Below, piece after piece: positions 1 through 10,559 of a stretch of DNA of 64,000 bases. The notes under the pieces were generated by a model, which was not told where the DNA came from, searched no databases, and saw only the letters and a list, made by a program, of their open reading frames with translations. Position numbers and translations under genes: made by a program. Origin of the DNA: Vicia villosa. Lineage: Eukaryota > Streptophyta > Magnoliopsida > Fabales > Fabaceae. Location of the stretch: the NCBI RefSeq assembly GCF_029867415.1, contig NW_026705488.1, positions 124,001 to 188,000 of the forward strand. The letters are read 5' to 3'. Position 1 is the first letter of the stretch; every line of letters starts with the position of its first letter.

Positions 1-403
1 AATTTCTAGAACCTAGGGTTTCGGAAGAGAATTCATCGATCCGGCCAAATGAAGGATTTTCTGTGCAATCTATGGACGTAATCTATCTCGGGGCGTAATT
101 TTAGGCTAGGTTTATGTTCAGGTTTAGTTGATCGGGGGAGATTAGAGACGGCGAGGACGGCAGAGGACTCGCCGGAAATCGTATGTAAAACGAGAGAAGT
201 GAGTTCGTAGAAGCTGAGGAGTCACACCGTTTAACAAAACCAAAACGCACCGTTTGCTTATCTCTTTTCTTTTAATTTTTCTTTTTTTCTTTTATTAAAA
301 AGTGATAATAAATTTTGAATAAAAATCATGTTAAAAAACTGTAACAAAAAAAGATATCCCTTGGGCCTATGTGCTTTACTAGTGCACCCCCCTGAAGCCC
401 ATG
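1..403 (+). repeat. Ogre-like 5' LTR, first visible part
   Basis: Matches 32524-32931 of the 3' LTR with scattered substitutions. It stops at CCATG (399-403), where the minus-strand solo LTR begins. The same CCATG reappears at 18122-18126, and the LTR resumes there. Confidence 0.85.
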
Positions 404-1464
404 TGTAATACGGTGAACTGACTTTATATCGAAATGTCACGGTTAAGCATGAGTCGCCACCGACTTTTATTTAATCCAATTGGAAAGGCAAAAAGAACAG
501 GAAAGACCTTTGAAAGATTTTGAGTTCGGGGGTAGGTTATACAAAGGGAAGGTGTAAGGCACCCTTTGCATCCATGGTTATCCATGGGCTCTTAACTGCT
601 TAGCTCACTTGTTTGTTTGAATTGTTTGAAAAGTGTCGTGTGTGAATAGTAAAAATATTTCGTTAAGGACTTTAGCTTGTAAATAAGCGTAGCCTTATTT
701 TGAAAGTATTTGAAAGGAGGTGGGAAAAGCATTTGATTTTTGAATTGATTGTGAGCAAGCAATTAAGAACTACCTACCCTAAGTTCGTCTTTCTTGTTCT
801 TTAAGTCTTTCGGGCGAAAGGATCTATCCATACCATGAGAGGGCAGGAAGTCTTTCAATTGGATGTGTAAGGGTCATCGAGAATAATCGTTCGCCATAAG
901 ACTGTCTCATGCCATAAAGAGGGCAGCTAGTCTAAGGGAAGGATAGAATAGTCATTCAAGGCATCATGCGAGGATACCTTAGCAATTTGGGACAATCATT
1001 TTATAAGGCAACATTGAGGGAGTTTCAATAACTTTGAAAGCGACAGGCAGCATTGCTTTAGGTATCCTCGGAATCGAGGGACTTGACTATTTAGTACACT
1101 TAGAGGCAACAAGCAACAATTAAGGCAACAGGCAACGAGAAGGGTTACCCTAAAGGTGTGTGGGTGCAACAATCACGTGATTCAATTCGATTATATTTAT
1201 CTTGTATTGTTAGTGATCTAGGTTCAGTTAATAATCTTGCACTCCCTATTTTACTAACCACGCAGTTTAAATTTGCAGAAATTAAAGGCAGAAAATAAAT
1301 TCCTACGCTATTACAATAAACACCTGCGGGGATGGGGGAAATTAAAAAGGGGGAAGAATAAGAGGAAATCAATAATTAGTTTTATCATCTTAAGCCTTGA
1401 TCTTCCTGAACCTTGATCTTCTCAAACCCTTGATTGACTCTGATCATAAGAGGAAAATAATGGG

Positions 1465-2896
1465 TGTTAGACGCTGGCCTTAGGATCTAGAGGGGGGTGA
1501 ATAGATCGTTCACAGTTTCGCGGAGTTAAATGACTTTTCAGCGGAAGTGATTCTGAATCGACTCGCGTCTATTCCGAACCACTATCGAAACGATTATATA
1601 TGTGTTTAAAAAACCAGTCAAAGACTTGAGGTAAGTGATAAGAGTATACGTTGCAGAATCAAAGCGTTTCTCTTATTGAAAATCAGATTAACTTTTTGTA
1701 TGATGGACAACGTTTGCAATGCAGTAAGAGTGATAGAAACAAATATACAAACACTTGGTGATAATGATCAAATTGAAGGTAATTCAATGTGTGGTGGATT
1801 GTGATGTTTATGTAAGTTCTTAATTCACAATCTTAACACTCGAATCGTTGATCAATTTGCTATTATAACCAAATATGAACAGAATGTAAATGAAAAAGTA
1901 AAAGCGACAAGAACACGATATTTGTTTAGGCAGTTCGTCGATCGTCCTCGCTACGACTACGTCTGCCCCCAATTCCAAATTGAAATTGGGTAATCTTTCA
2001 TTAATGTTGAAAGTAGTATATACAAAGAAGATAACAAAGCGATAAACGATAAACCAATTATGTCGATCCTTTGAATCTTCTTCCCCCTTAATCTTGAGCA
2101 ACATCAAGGTTATCCAAGAGCTTCACTTTGATTCCCTTCTGCAGTGTCTTGATTCCTTGAACTCCCCGTTCCTCAATCGTTACACTCAGCCGAATCCTCA
2201 ATGAACGCCTCTTGATAAAAACCCCCAAGAACCACCCGTCGTGGAGGACAAAACCCGCAGATTTTATTCACCAACAAACCCCACAAACCTTCACCCACTA
2301 GGAATCTTCAATTCCGTTCCATGGACGTTATCGAACTCATCACTAACCCGCAACGCAAGAATGATTATGTGTAATTATGTTGGAGATGATGAAGAACGAA
2401 GATGAGAAGCGTTTATGTATCTTTCAGTCGTTGGTGTTGTTATGAATAATGAACCTTTGATAATATATATGATTGCATAACAGTTGGAACCAAGACTAAC
2501 TGAATTTTGGACTTTCTTGATCAGTTAGGTCGACCTCTTGTAGAGGTTAGGTCGACCTAGCAGTGCTTGCTGAAGTTTGCTCCCAGTTAGGTCGACCTGT
2601 TGAAGGAGTAGGTCGACCAGAATCCTCTTCTGATGCGTTCTGGGAACATTTTCTTAGATTAGGTCGACCTAGTTGTTATGTAGGTCGACCTAGCAGCAGT
2701 ATATGTATTTTTCTTCATTTTAGGTCGACCTGGGTTGACAGTAGGTCGACCTAACTGCTGATTTTCTGTATTTTCCTTGTTCAGCTTGTGTTGAGTCGAC
2801 CTATATGCATAGTAGATCATCCTGTGCTTTGTTTGGATGCTCATTTGAGTTTGCCATAAATCAAAAAACATCTTTGAGTGTAATCTTGTATTCACA
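1465..2896 (-). repeat. 3' LTR of the SIRE-like element
   Basis: 1432 bp, nearly identical to 11988-13420. On the minus strand the order is U3 start (2896), a palindrome array (2823-2527), a TATA box (about 2470-2460, CATATATATTA), then the transcribed part. Confidence 0.92.
2527..2823. promoter_or_regulatory. Array of paired AGGTCGACCT palindromes in the copia LTR (left copy)
   Basis: Eight palindromes (seven perfect, one with an end mismatch) are centred at 2531, 2553, 2593, 2614, 2665, 2686, 2726 and 2747. Decayed copies are centred at 2797 and 2818. Successive distances are 22, 40, 21, 51, 21, 40, 21, 50 and 21 bp. The array lies immediately upstream of the TATA box on the minus strand, which suggests a promoter-proximal binding platform. 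The function is inferred. Confidence 0.8.
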
Positions 2897-3065
2897 TACT
2901 CCCCCTTTTTGATGATGGCAAACCAATAGTCAAAAGCTTTGGTAGTAAGTGATGAAGACTCAACAAGGCTCCCCCGTACATCCAGCATCTATCTCTCAAC
3001 CAAGCAATCTCTTTACAAAGCTCCCCCGTACACTCAGCATCTATTGCATCTATCTCCCCCTTTGA
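2897..3065 (-). other. Polypurine tract and three further purine tracts
   Basis: Read on the minus strand, AAAAAGGGGGAGTA directly precedes the 3' LTR and is the expected plus-strand primer. Similar tracts with GGGGGAG cores occur at about 2968-2977, 3021-3030 and 3051-3063. Only the one touching the LTR is needed. The others look like duplicates of this region. Confidence 0.7.
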
Positions 3066-3323
3066 CAACATCAAAAAGAGAAACAAGGAAACAGAGTAGG
3101 AGAGTAACAAGAGAAATAAAGAATACCGGTAGTCATAGAGATAGATAACATGTAAATGGTGAAATCATAAGAACTAAACATGTTTTAAAGAAAACCAACA
3201 ACATACATAGTAGTCCAAGAGATTAATAAAAGAAAACAAAGAGTACTACATCATATAACGTTTTTAACAAAAGGCTTAATGATATGAAATACAATGAAAT
3301 GATGATATGATAAACAATGCGTC

Positions 3324-4751
3324 CTAACGCCTGCCCCTTCTTCCTCTTCCTCTTTGAAATGTATGAGGTCGATCTTCTTCAACCTGTTCCAACAGATCCA
3401 GCACAGACATGTTGAGAGTGTTGAAGCTTTGGCTTATATTAGCATGGCGATGCAATGCCGTTTCCTCAAACTGATTTTGTCTTAGAGTGGAGTTGGAGGC
3501 AAACGTCTCAAAATCGCTTTTGTGATCTTGAACTAAGTTGTACAACGATTGATATTGTTGTTGTTGTTCGTCATAGCGATCTTGTTGGAGCTGTTGCATT
3601 GTTTGAAATTGAAGCTGTTGAGTTTCAAAGTTCTGCTGTTGTTGAAGTTGCATAGCCTCAAGCATAGATATTATGTTGGATTGATCAGGAGGAGGTGGAG
3701 CTGTGTATCCCCAAGGGATATCCTCTTGTTGTGGCGGAACATATCTCCAATTTGCATCCGTGTCATGAGCTGCATCTTCCATGGTATGATCCTCATCATT
3801 TGCTATTTCTTGATCATTTCCTTCTTCTTCATTTTCTGCAGTGTGACCAAATTCTGTAGGATCATCATAGTTGTAGATGATTTTTCCGGTCCCCTTTTGA
3901 ATGAGATAATAGGTTCTCCTATTTGGATCCCAATGATATTCCATGAGGGTTAAGGTTGTTTGGGAAAAGTCCTGGTTCTGTTTCATTGTGATGTATGATA
4001 ATCCATCGAGCTTCATGCTGAAATGGTTCACAATAGTTTGTATGATCAAGCCATAGCAAAGAGCAGTAGTCTTCTGCTTTACTTCCTCAAACTTGGCAGT
4101 TAGAAAGTGTGGCCAGTGCACGCGTGTTCTGTTTTGGATCAAGTACATCAAGACAATCTCATTCCTTTCAATTCTGGAAAATCCGCCTGCTCGTGGTCGA
4201 ATGACTCTTGAGATGACCCAATTTAGAAGCCTAGGATCTCTCTTCAGGTGACCGGCTGTTATTGTTTCATTTGGTTTGTCAAAGACGGAAGGATCTTTGA
4301 GGATAGACTTCATGTAGGCCACATGATCATAGATTCCCGATACGCCCCCGTCTTCTATACGTAATTCATCGCCTACAATGTTGAGACCAAAGATACTAAT
4401 CCAAGCACGTTTGTCAACGATATGAGATCTTGACCCCATCTTAAACCTAAAATTACAGCCTGCCTCTCTTGTGAACCCTGCATAGAATGCTCTAACAGTG
4501 TTTTCACAGTATGGTGTGGCACATTCCAAAAGGGGATGAACATTTTGATGCTCAATAAGACTCACAACTTCAGGAATATGCATATTTTTAGCAACATGTT
4601 GATTGAAAATATACTGCTTCACTACCTTCCTTTTCATTTGCCATTTTTCAAAATTATCTCTACAATCAGGGTGAACAAGGGCTACAGCACTTACCGGTTG
4701 TGAGGATGATCCAGATGCAACTTCCTTTCCCTTTCTTGATTTTGGAGGCAT
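3324..4751 (-). CDS. Accessory ORF of the SIRE-like element (475 residues, function unknown)
   Basis: An intact ORF lies between the position where pol should be and the 3' LTR, in the element's sense strand. The first 20 residues are basic and low-complexity (MPPKSRKGKE...). Residues about 25-270 form a globular, Trp/Arg/Phe-containing domain. It resembles proteins often annotated in legume genomes as putative plant transposon proteins (recognition by memory, unsearched). An acidic stretch follows (about 300-330), then a Gln-rich probable coiled coil (about 365-440), and the protein ends in RGRGRRGRR. I see no signal peptide or membrane segment, which argues against an envelope protein. Basic ends and a coiled coil would suit an oligomeric nucleic-acid-binding protein. 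A palindrome array ends 141 bp upstream of the start codon. The frame is unbroken, unlike gag and pol. Confidence 0.7.
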   Translation of the reverse strand: MPPKSRKGKEVASGSSSQPVSAVALVHPDCRDNFEKWQMKRKVVKQYIFNQHVAKNMHIPEVVSLIEHQNVHPLLECATPYCENTVRAFYAGFTREAGCNFRFKMGSRSHIVDKRAWISIFGLNIVGDELRIEDGGVSGIYDHVAYMKSILKDPSVFDKPNETITAGHLKRDPRLLNWVISRVIRPRAGGFSRIERNEIVLMYLIQNRTRVHWPHFLTAKFEEVKQKTTALCYGLIIQTIVNHFSMKLDGLSYITMKQNQDFSQTTLTLMEYHWDPNRRTYYLIQKGTGKIIYNYDDPTEFGHTAENEEEGNDQEIANDEDHTMEDAAHDTDANWRYVPPQQEDIPWGYTAPPPPDQSNIISMLEAMQLQQQQNFETQQLQFQTMQQLQQDRYDEQQQQYQSLYNLVQDHKSDFETFASNSTLRQNQFEETALHRHANISQSFNTLNMSVLDLLEQVEEDRPHTFQRGRGRRGRR

Positions 4752-4886
4752 AGTTGTTGATGATTTTGTGTGAGAAGGATGATTTTGAACAGTTTTGAGT
4801 TTGAGGAGTTAGGGTTAGCCGTACCAAATGTGATGAGAATGAGAGGGGATGAAAAGATGGAATGTTTAGAATGAATGAGAGTGGGT

Positions 4887-5092
4887 CGGGTCGACCTAAC
4901 AGACCCAAATTTGGAAAACTTAACGCAGTAGGTCGACCTAAAGTGAGGCTGGGTCGACCTAACAGAAGTAACAAAAAAAATGACCAATTTAGGTCGACCT
5001 AAATTGTGAGTAGGTCGACGCAACTGGACCTTTTTAGTTTCTGTAAAGAAACTTCTTCTGTAGGTCGACTCAAATACAGAGTAGGTCGACCT
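4887..5092. promoter_or_regulatory. Second array of paired AGGTCGACCT palindromes, upstream of the accessory ORF
   Basis: Palindromes or one- to two-base variants are centred at 4892, 4934, 4955, 4995, 5016, 5066 and 5087. Distances are 42, 21, 40, 21, 50 and 21 bp, the same geometry as in the LTR. The array lies 141 bp or more upstream of the accessory ORF start (4751, minus). I see no clear TATA box between them. Confidence 0.8.
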
Positions 5093-5724
5093 AAGTTTCC
5101 TTAAATGATAAAAATGCCTTAGAAATGTTTCTATATGATGTATTTTTGTTTTGTCATTTGCTTGAACGCCCAAACATTGTATGTTATGAATGAAAATAAT
5201 GAACACATATACATATGTATTTGAGAAGAGTAAATAAGAACACATGAAGTCACTATAAGCATGTTAATTGATAGCATATTATAGCATCAATAAAATTTTT
5301 GGAAGTGAACAATAAACATGTTACTGCTTTCTCAATATGTAGGTGTTTTGTCATCATTGTGTGGAGTCTTCTTGTTAGTGTGCCATACTCCTAGATTTGA
5401 TGATGAATTGTTTTGATGGAATGTTTCACAGGTTGATTTGCTTGATTTTTGCGAAAAACTCATCTAGTATCGATTACTTGATGTTCTCCCGGATGCGGGA
5501 CATAGTCCCAAACAATATTCTGCTAAGAATAGGTTTAAAATCTCTTTGCAATGCAACTTGCCAATTTGCACATCAAGTAATGCGTCCTATGTGTTTTTCG
5601 GGTTAACTGTATTTGTAATGTATCTTATACATTTGTGATGGCCAGGTCACCTACATTCCTCTGCCAAGTATGGTTCTTCAATCTGTCTTTATAGATGACA
5701 CACCAAGAGAGGTATGTCTTTCTT
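5093..5724. other. Non-coding interval of the SIRE-like element where pol is missing
   Basis: I find no reverse transcriptase, RNase H or integrase motif on the minus strand between the protease remnant and the accessory ORF. An intact copia element would have several kilobases of pol here, so it is deleted. Confidence 0.6.
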
Positions 5725-5784
5725 TATGTGTCTTGAGCACCAGCTGTCAAGGAACCACCACCTTTCGGCGATGTCAAGACACTT
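5725..5784 (-). pseudogene. Protease remnant of the SIRE-like element
   Basis: The minus strand reads ERWWFLDSWCSRH, matching the copia protease start (WxLDSGCSRHM type). The catalytic DSG is DSW here, and the similarity ends after about 20 residues. It is in a different frame from gag, past the gag stop codon at 5796. Confidence 0.7.
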
Positions 5785-7451
5785 TTCCTGCAAAATTAAA
5801 TTAGAGTGGAAGGTCCCCAATCTTCATTGGGTCCTGGATGGTGAGTACACAATTTGTTGCACTTAGGCAACCATTGAAATACTCCTTTAGGAACTAAAAT
5901 TCTCCTAAATTTGCATTTTTCAATGGTATGTCCCTTTTTGCAACAATAATGACAGGTAATATGATGAGAATATGGAGTTTTGCTAGTTGATACTTTTGGT
6001 ACAAAAGTGTATTTACTATATAAAGGAGTATACGATCTTTTGAACTTATTTGGATCAACCGCAAAAGTCACTTTTGGTTGTAGAGCCTTGTCTAACTTGG
6101 CTTTTAGATCTCTTACTTCTTTTTGCCAAATGTGACATGTCTCACAACCAAACCATGATGTAGGATCTATTTCAACTTTGTCCTTTTGAATGTCTAGCAT
6201 AGATTGTTTTAAAGCTTCCATATCCTTTTCGGTTTTCTCAACTTTTGATTCAAGATATGAAAATATTTTCTTATTTGAGGCCAAAAGTTTGAAAGCTTTA
6301 ATTGCATCTCTATGTAATTCTTCAAAAGCAAGTTTTAGTTGAGAATGAGATACCTTATCTACGAGTTCAGGTTTAAGATGACTTACAGCTTTCTTTTTCT
6401 TGTTTTGATGAGCCATGAAACATAGGTTTGCTGATTCTTCTTCATCGCTTGATGAGCTTTCACTAGATGAATCACTTTCCCATGCTATGTAAGCTCTTTT
6501 AGATTTGTTATGACCTTTGCTTTGGTTCTTCTCCTTTTCTTTCTTAAGGTATGGACAATCCGGTTTGTAGTGACCGGCTTTCCCACAATTGAAGCAAAGA
6601 CCTTTGATCTTTCCTTTGTTGTCGTCATCTTGTTTGAACATGTTTGATTGCTTTCTATAGTTGATCAAGCCTTTGTCGGAATGTTTTGCTCCATTTTTCT
6701 TTAGATATTTGTTGTATCTTCGCACAAACAGTCTCATTTCCTCATCATCGGAGTCTTCGTCATCACTTGTGTCACTATCCTTTGGCTCTCGTTTTGAGGT
6801 CTTGGAGCTCGAAGCTTTTAGAGCTATTGACTTCTTCTCTACCTCTTTCTCCATGTTCTTTTCTTTCTTTGTCCTTTTCTCATGCATGTCAAGGCATTTA
6901 AGGTGTTGTTCATGTTCCTCTAGTTTACCAAATAGAGTTGTGATGTCTAAAGTGTTTAGATCATTTGCTTCCTTTATTGCTGTAACTTTGGGTTGCCATT
7001 CCCTGTTCAAGCATCTTAAGATTTTGTTAGTAGCAACTGCATTGGAAACAGGTCTATCAAGTGAATTTAACCGATTTTTCAGATGAACGAATCTCTTCTG
7101 CATGTTTTCGATGGATTCACCATCTTCCATGTGGAAGAGTTCGAACTCTTGAGTTAACGTATTGATCCTAGCTAGTTTGACATCATCCGTTCCCTCGTGG
7201 GCAACTTGCAATGTGTCCCACATAGCTTTAGCTGATCTACAATGGGAAACGCGATAGTATTCATCAACTCCTAGAGCTGAGATTAGAATGTTTCTCGCTT
7301 TCCAATCGTATGCATATCTCTTTTCATCTTCAGCATCCCAAGTATTTTCTGGTTTTGGAACAACTGCACCAGCTGCATTTGTCATGGTGATCTGAAAGGG
7401 ACCATTGACAATAGCTGTCCAGATGTTCCTATCAATTGCATTGATGTGGAC

Positions 7452-8736
7452 TGTTGGAGCGGTAGAGCGGCAAGCAACAAAAGTTTTTGGAAATATTCAT
7501 CCGGGATTTATCGTGTCCACAGAGATCGGTGAGAAGAACTGCCGTTCGACTATCTCGTGTTCTAAGTTTCATGAATTGGGTGCGGAAAGTAAATGCGGGA
7601 AAAGTAAATAAAAGCAGATAAACAATCTCAATAGTCTAAGAGAAATAGTTATGGAATTGCATTTCGTTCTACCCGTCGAATACTTAAATCTGAAGATCTA
7701 TCGCTTGACACTCACAATACGCATCAACATCACCGGGCATCACTCGAGATGCCACATCGGTGCCCATGTCTGCAACACCGACGAAAGCTCAACCGTACTA
7801 TTCACATCAGCGATTTCTCCACCGACACAAACAACACGGAGGCATTAAACTCGATACCCACTACGATTGTTAGTCCTAAATCCATGTCTGCAACCCAGAA
7901 ACTAACAGCTATCATTCCTAATCAAGATCTATGGTGTCCATGTCTGCAACAACACAAATCCAGAGCATTTAAGCAAAAAGATCAAGAACAACAACAATGA
8001 TGATTTGTAAGTGAATATATAAACGATCCCAAGATCCACAAATATACATACAATAAGAGTAGAAACATACATACAACACCCACCATTGGAATGAAACAAA
8101 GGGGAGAGAGAAGATGAACCGGAAAGATCTCACCGGTACAATGAAATCGAGTCAGATCCATGATCAATCCACATGACGTCGCACCCAATGGTGTTTCCTA
8201 AGCTTCTAAACTACCAAAAAAGGATCAGAGCTCAACTTGTCAAGAAGAGGTGATAAAAAACCTAAAAAATCTGTTATTAACTATTTATACAAAACTGAGT
8301 TTCGCAGTGGGCGCGACGCGCCCTATTTCGGCGCGATGCGCCCTTTATAAATTTACTAAACCGCCCTAGAGCGCGACGCGCCCAAATCCGGCGCGACGCG
8401 CCCTAACTTCTGCCAGACTAAGCTCTTCAAACTCAAAGAGGGCGCGACGCGCCCTACAGCGCGCGAAGCGCCCTGCACCAGAACAGCAGAATTATTTCCT
8501 CAAGGCTCTCGCAGCCGTGTCTTCGACACTTTATTCCTCAAGGCTCCGAAAACGCAAGAATACCTACAAAAATACAACAAAACTATCAAACGGTATAAAA
8601 GTGTATGAAAATACATCTATTCACAAAGTATACGTATTTACACAAAAACGGGTAATTATTAAAACGGTATTAACAAAAAGCATTGATAAGTGCCACTATT
8701 TACATACACAAAATAACTACAATCTGGCACTTAACA
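7452..8736 (-). repeat. 3' LTR of the Athila-like element
   Basis: 1285 bp. On the minus strand, a GC-rich palindrome array (8472-8309) precedes a good TATA box (GTATAAATAG, around 8282-8290). Confidence 0.93.
8309..8472. promoter_or_regulatory. Array of paired GGCGCGACGCGCC palindromes in the Athila-like LTR
   Basis: Six palindromes (odd centre, A/T) are centred at 8316, 8336, 8376, 8396, 8447 and 8466. Distances are 20, 40, 20, 51 and 19 bp. The nearest centre is about 27 bp upstream of the TATA box on the minus strand. The block is strongly CG-rich in AT-rich surroundings. The same array is at 11417-11580 in the other LTR. Confidence 0.85.
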
Positions 8737-10559
8737 ACTCTCCCCAACTAGAATCTGTTTGTCCTCAAACAGGGCCAAACATTCAAAGAATCAAAAGTAA
8801 AAATCCAAAGAATCAAGAATCAACAAGATTTGGAAAAACGAAACAATTGTACGGTTCAAACAAAAACGCACAAACAAAGTAAACACTTACCACAATCCTA
8901 CAACGAACATGAAAATGAAACGAATCCTAAGTACAAAAATCATATAAAACATTCTAAAACAAAACAAGCTCAATCACGAATCACGCCTAGCAAAAACTCA
9001 TCGGTAGATGAAAAACACCGAAAGGTGAGGACTTTGAACACTCATCCAACAATCTTGCAAACAAAAGACAAAATTATGCGTTCATCTAAAAATAGTATTG
9101 AAAATGCAACGGCACGAATCACAAGGGCTTTCAAGGTTGTAATGTGGCTCGGTTAACAAACAAGTGATAAGTCCTAAAGCTAATCGAAACAAAAACTTGC
9201 CTAAACCTAAGGGAGTAATTACTTCCACAAAGTTTCAAACAATGAAATTTCAATCAAACTTCTTCTTCATCACATGTTTCACACCAAACACAATACTTAT
9301 TACCACACTCTTATTCATACTCTTTTTGTTATTTTCTTTTTCAAACTTTTTCTCTTTTTTCTTTCTTTTTCTTTTCTTTCTTTTTCACATTTTTTTTCTT
9401 TATCTTTTCTATCCACAACCGCATAACAATCACAACATAAGTAGATAAACATCCTCTCCCCAACTTGAATTCAACCACAACATAAAGTGAATACTCCCTA
9501 CTTTCTAAGGCAAGGTAAAAATCCATCTAAACATCATAATTATAGGTCAAGAAAACAAAGATAATCAAAATCCATCAAAAAGGGTGAACTATGTCTCAAG
9601 TTCAAAAACAAAATGGACAATGACAAAAAGGCTCAAAGGGGGTACGAATGGTCACACACTCACAAGGTAAAATGACATTTGGCTTATGGTAGTTGTGCTC
9701 AAAATCAAACAAGTGCCTTGATCACTTTCGTGCATTCACAAAATCGATACAAACGAAAGATTAAACATAATAATATCCAGTTAAAACAAGAATTGTCGGT
9801 CTCTCGCATATATATACAATGGAAAGCCACCTCACATTTATGGTAAAAAGGAAAAACTAATTGTGATTCAAGTCATGAGCAAGTTATGCAAAAAGAATGA
9901 GTAATATGAAATTTGTACAAATGAAAAGTCTCCTAATCATGCTATGCTATAGAAAGCGATAAACGAGTACCTTGCGGCGTACAAATTTGAACAATCATTA
10001 CCGCACAACCGGCGTGTTGAATCTATCACAATTGGAGAATTACCAAATGCTACTTCAAGCGATCGGGCCAAAATTTGAATCTAAACACAAACAAGAGAAT
10101 TAAAAAATAAAACTATAAAATACTATACTATAAAGCCTTGGTGTAAGTGGGAAAAAGGCGAGCCGAGTGACCCGTTAAAAAGAGGTCACTGGTCAAAAGC
10201 AACCCAGCGCGCGACGCACCCATGAGCGCGCGACGCGCGCTACACCAGAAAAACCAGACCAGTCTAAAAAGACAGATTTTCCAGTGAGCCACCACTTAAC
10301 ACCTACACAACTCAATTACAGAAAAACAGAAAAATAAAACCGTTGGGGTGCCTCCCAACAAGCGCTCGTTTAACGTCGTTAGCTCGACGCCTTTATTGTT
10401 TCGCGAATGGTAAGAAACTTCCTCGCGGTACGCCAATGCTTTCGCCTCAAACGCAACCTAAAGAAAACGTCATGCCCAAACACTTAACAAACGAAACTTA
10501 AAACATAAAACCATCGCAATGCGATTAATCTCAACCAATCCCCGGCAACGGCGCCATTT
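8737..10559 (-). other. Non-coding internal region of the Athila-like element
   Basis: A- and C-rich on the plus strand, with only short low-complexity ORFs. Near the primer binding site a further pair of GCGCGCGACGCGC-type palindromes is centred at 10214 and 10233, 19 bp apart. Confidence 0.7.

Noticed and set aside
2563..2988. ORFs on both strands across the AGGTCGACCT array encoding repeated LGRP-like peptides
   Set aside because: The frames are by-products of a palindrome repeated at 21 bp (seven codons). Pair-to-pair distances of 61 and 71 bp break the frame, and the region is LTR U3.
3324..4751. Envelope-like protein of the SIRE type
   Set aside because: No signal peptide or hydrophobic membrane segment is visible. 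The protein has basic ends and a Gln-rich coiled coil.
2527..8472. CRISPR-like array of short repeats and spacers
   Set aside because: The repeats are 10-13-bp palindromes with short, unequal spacers in plant LTRs. No cas genes are present and the context is eukaryotic.
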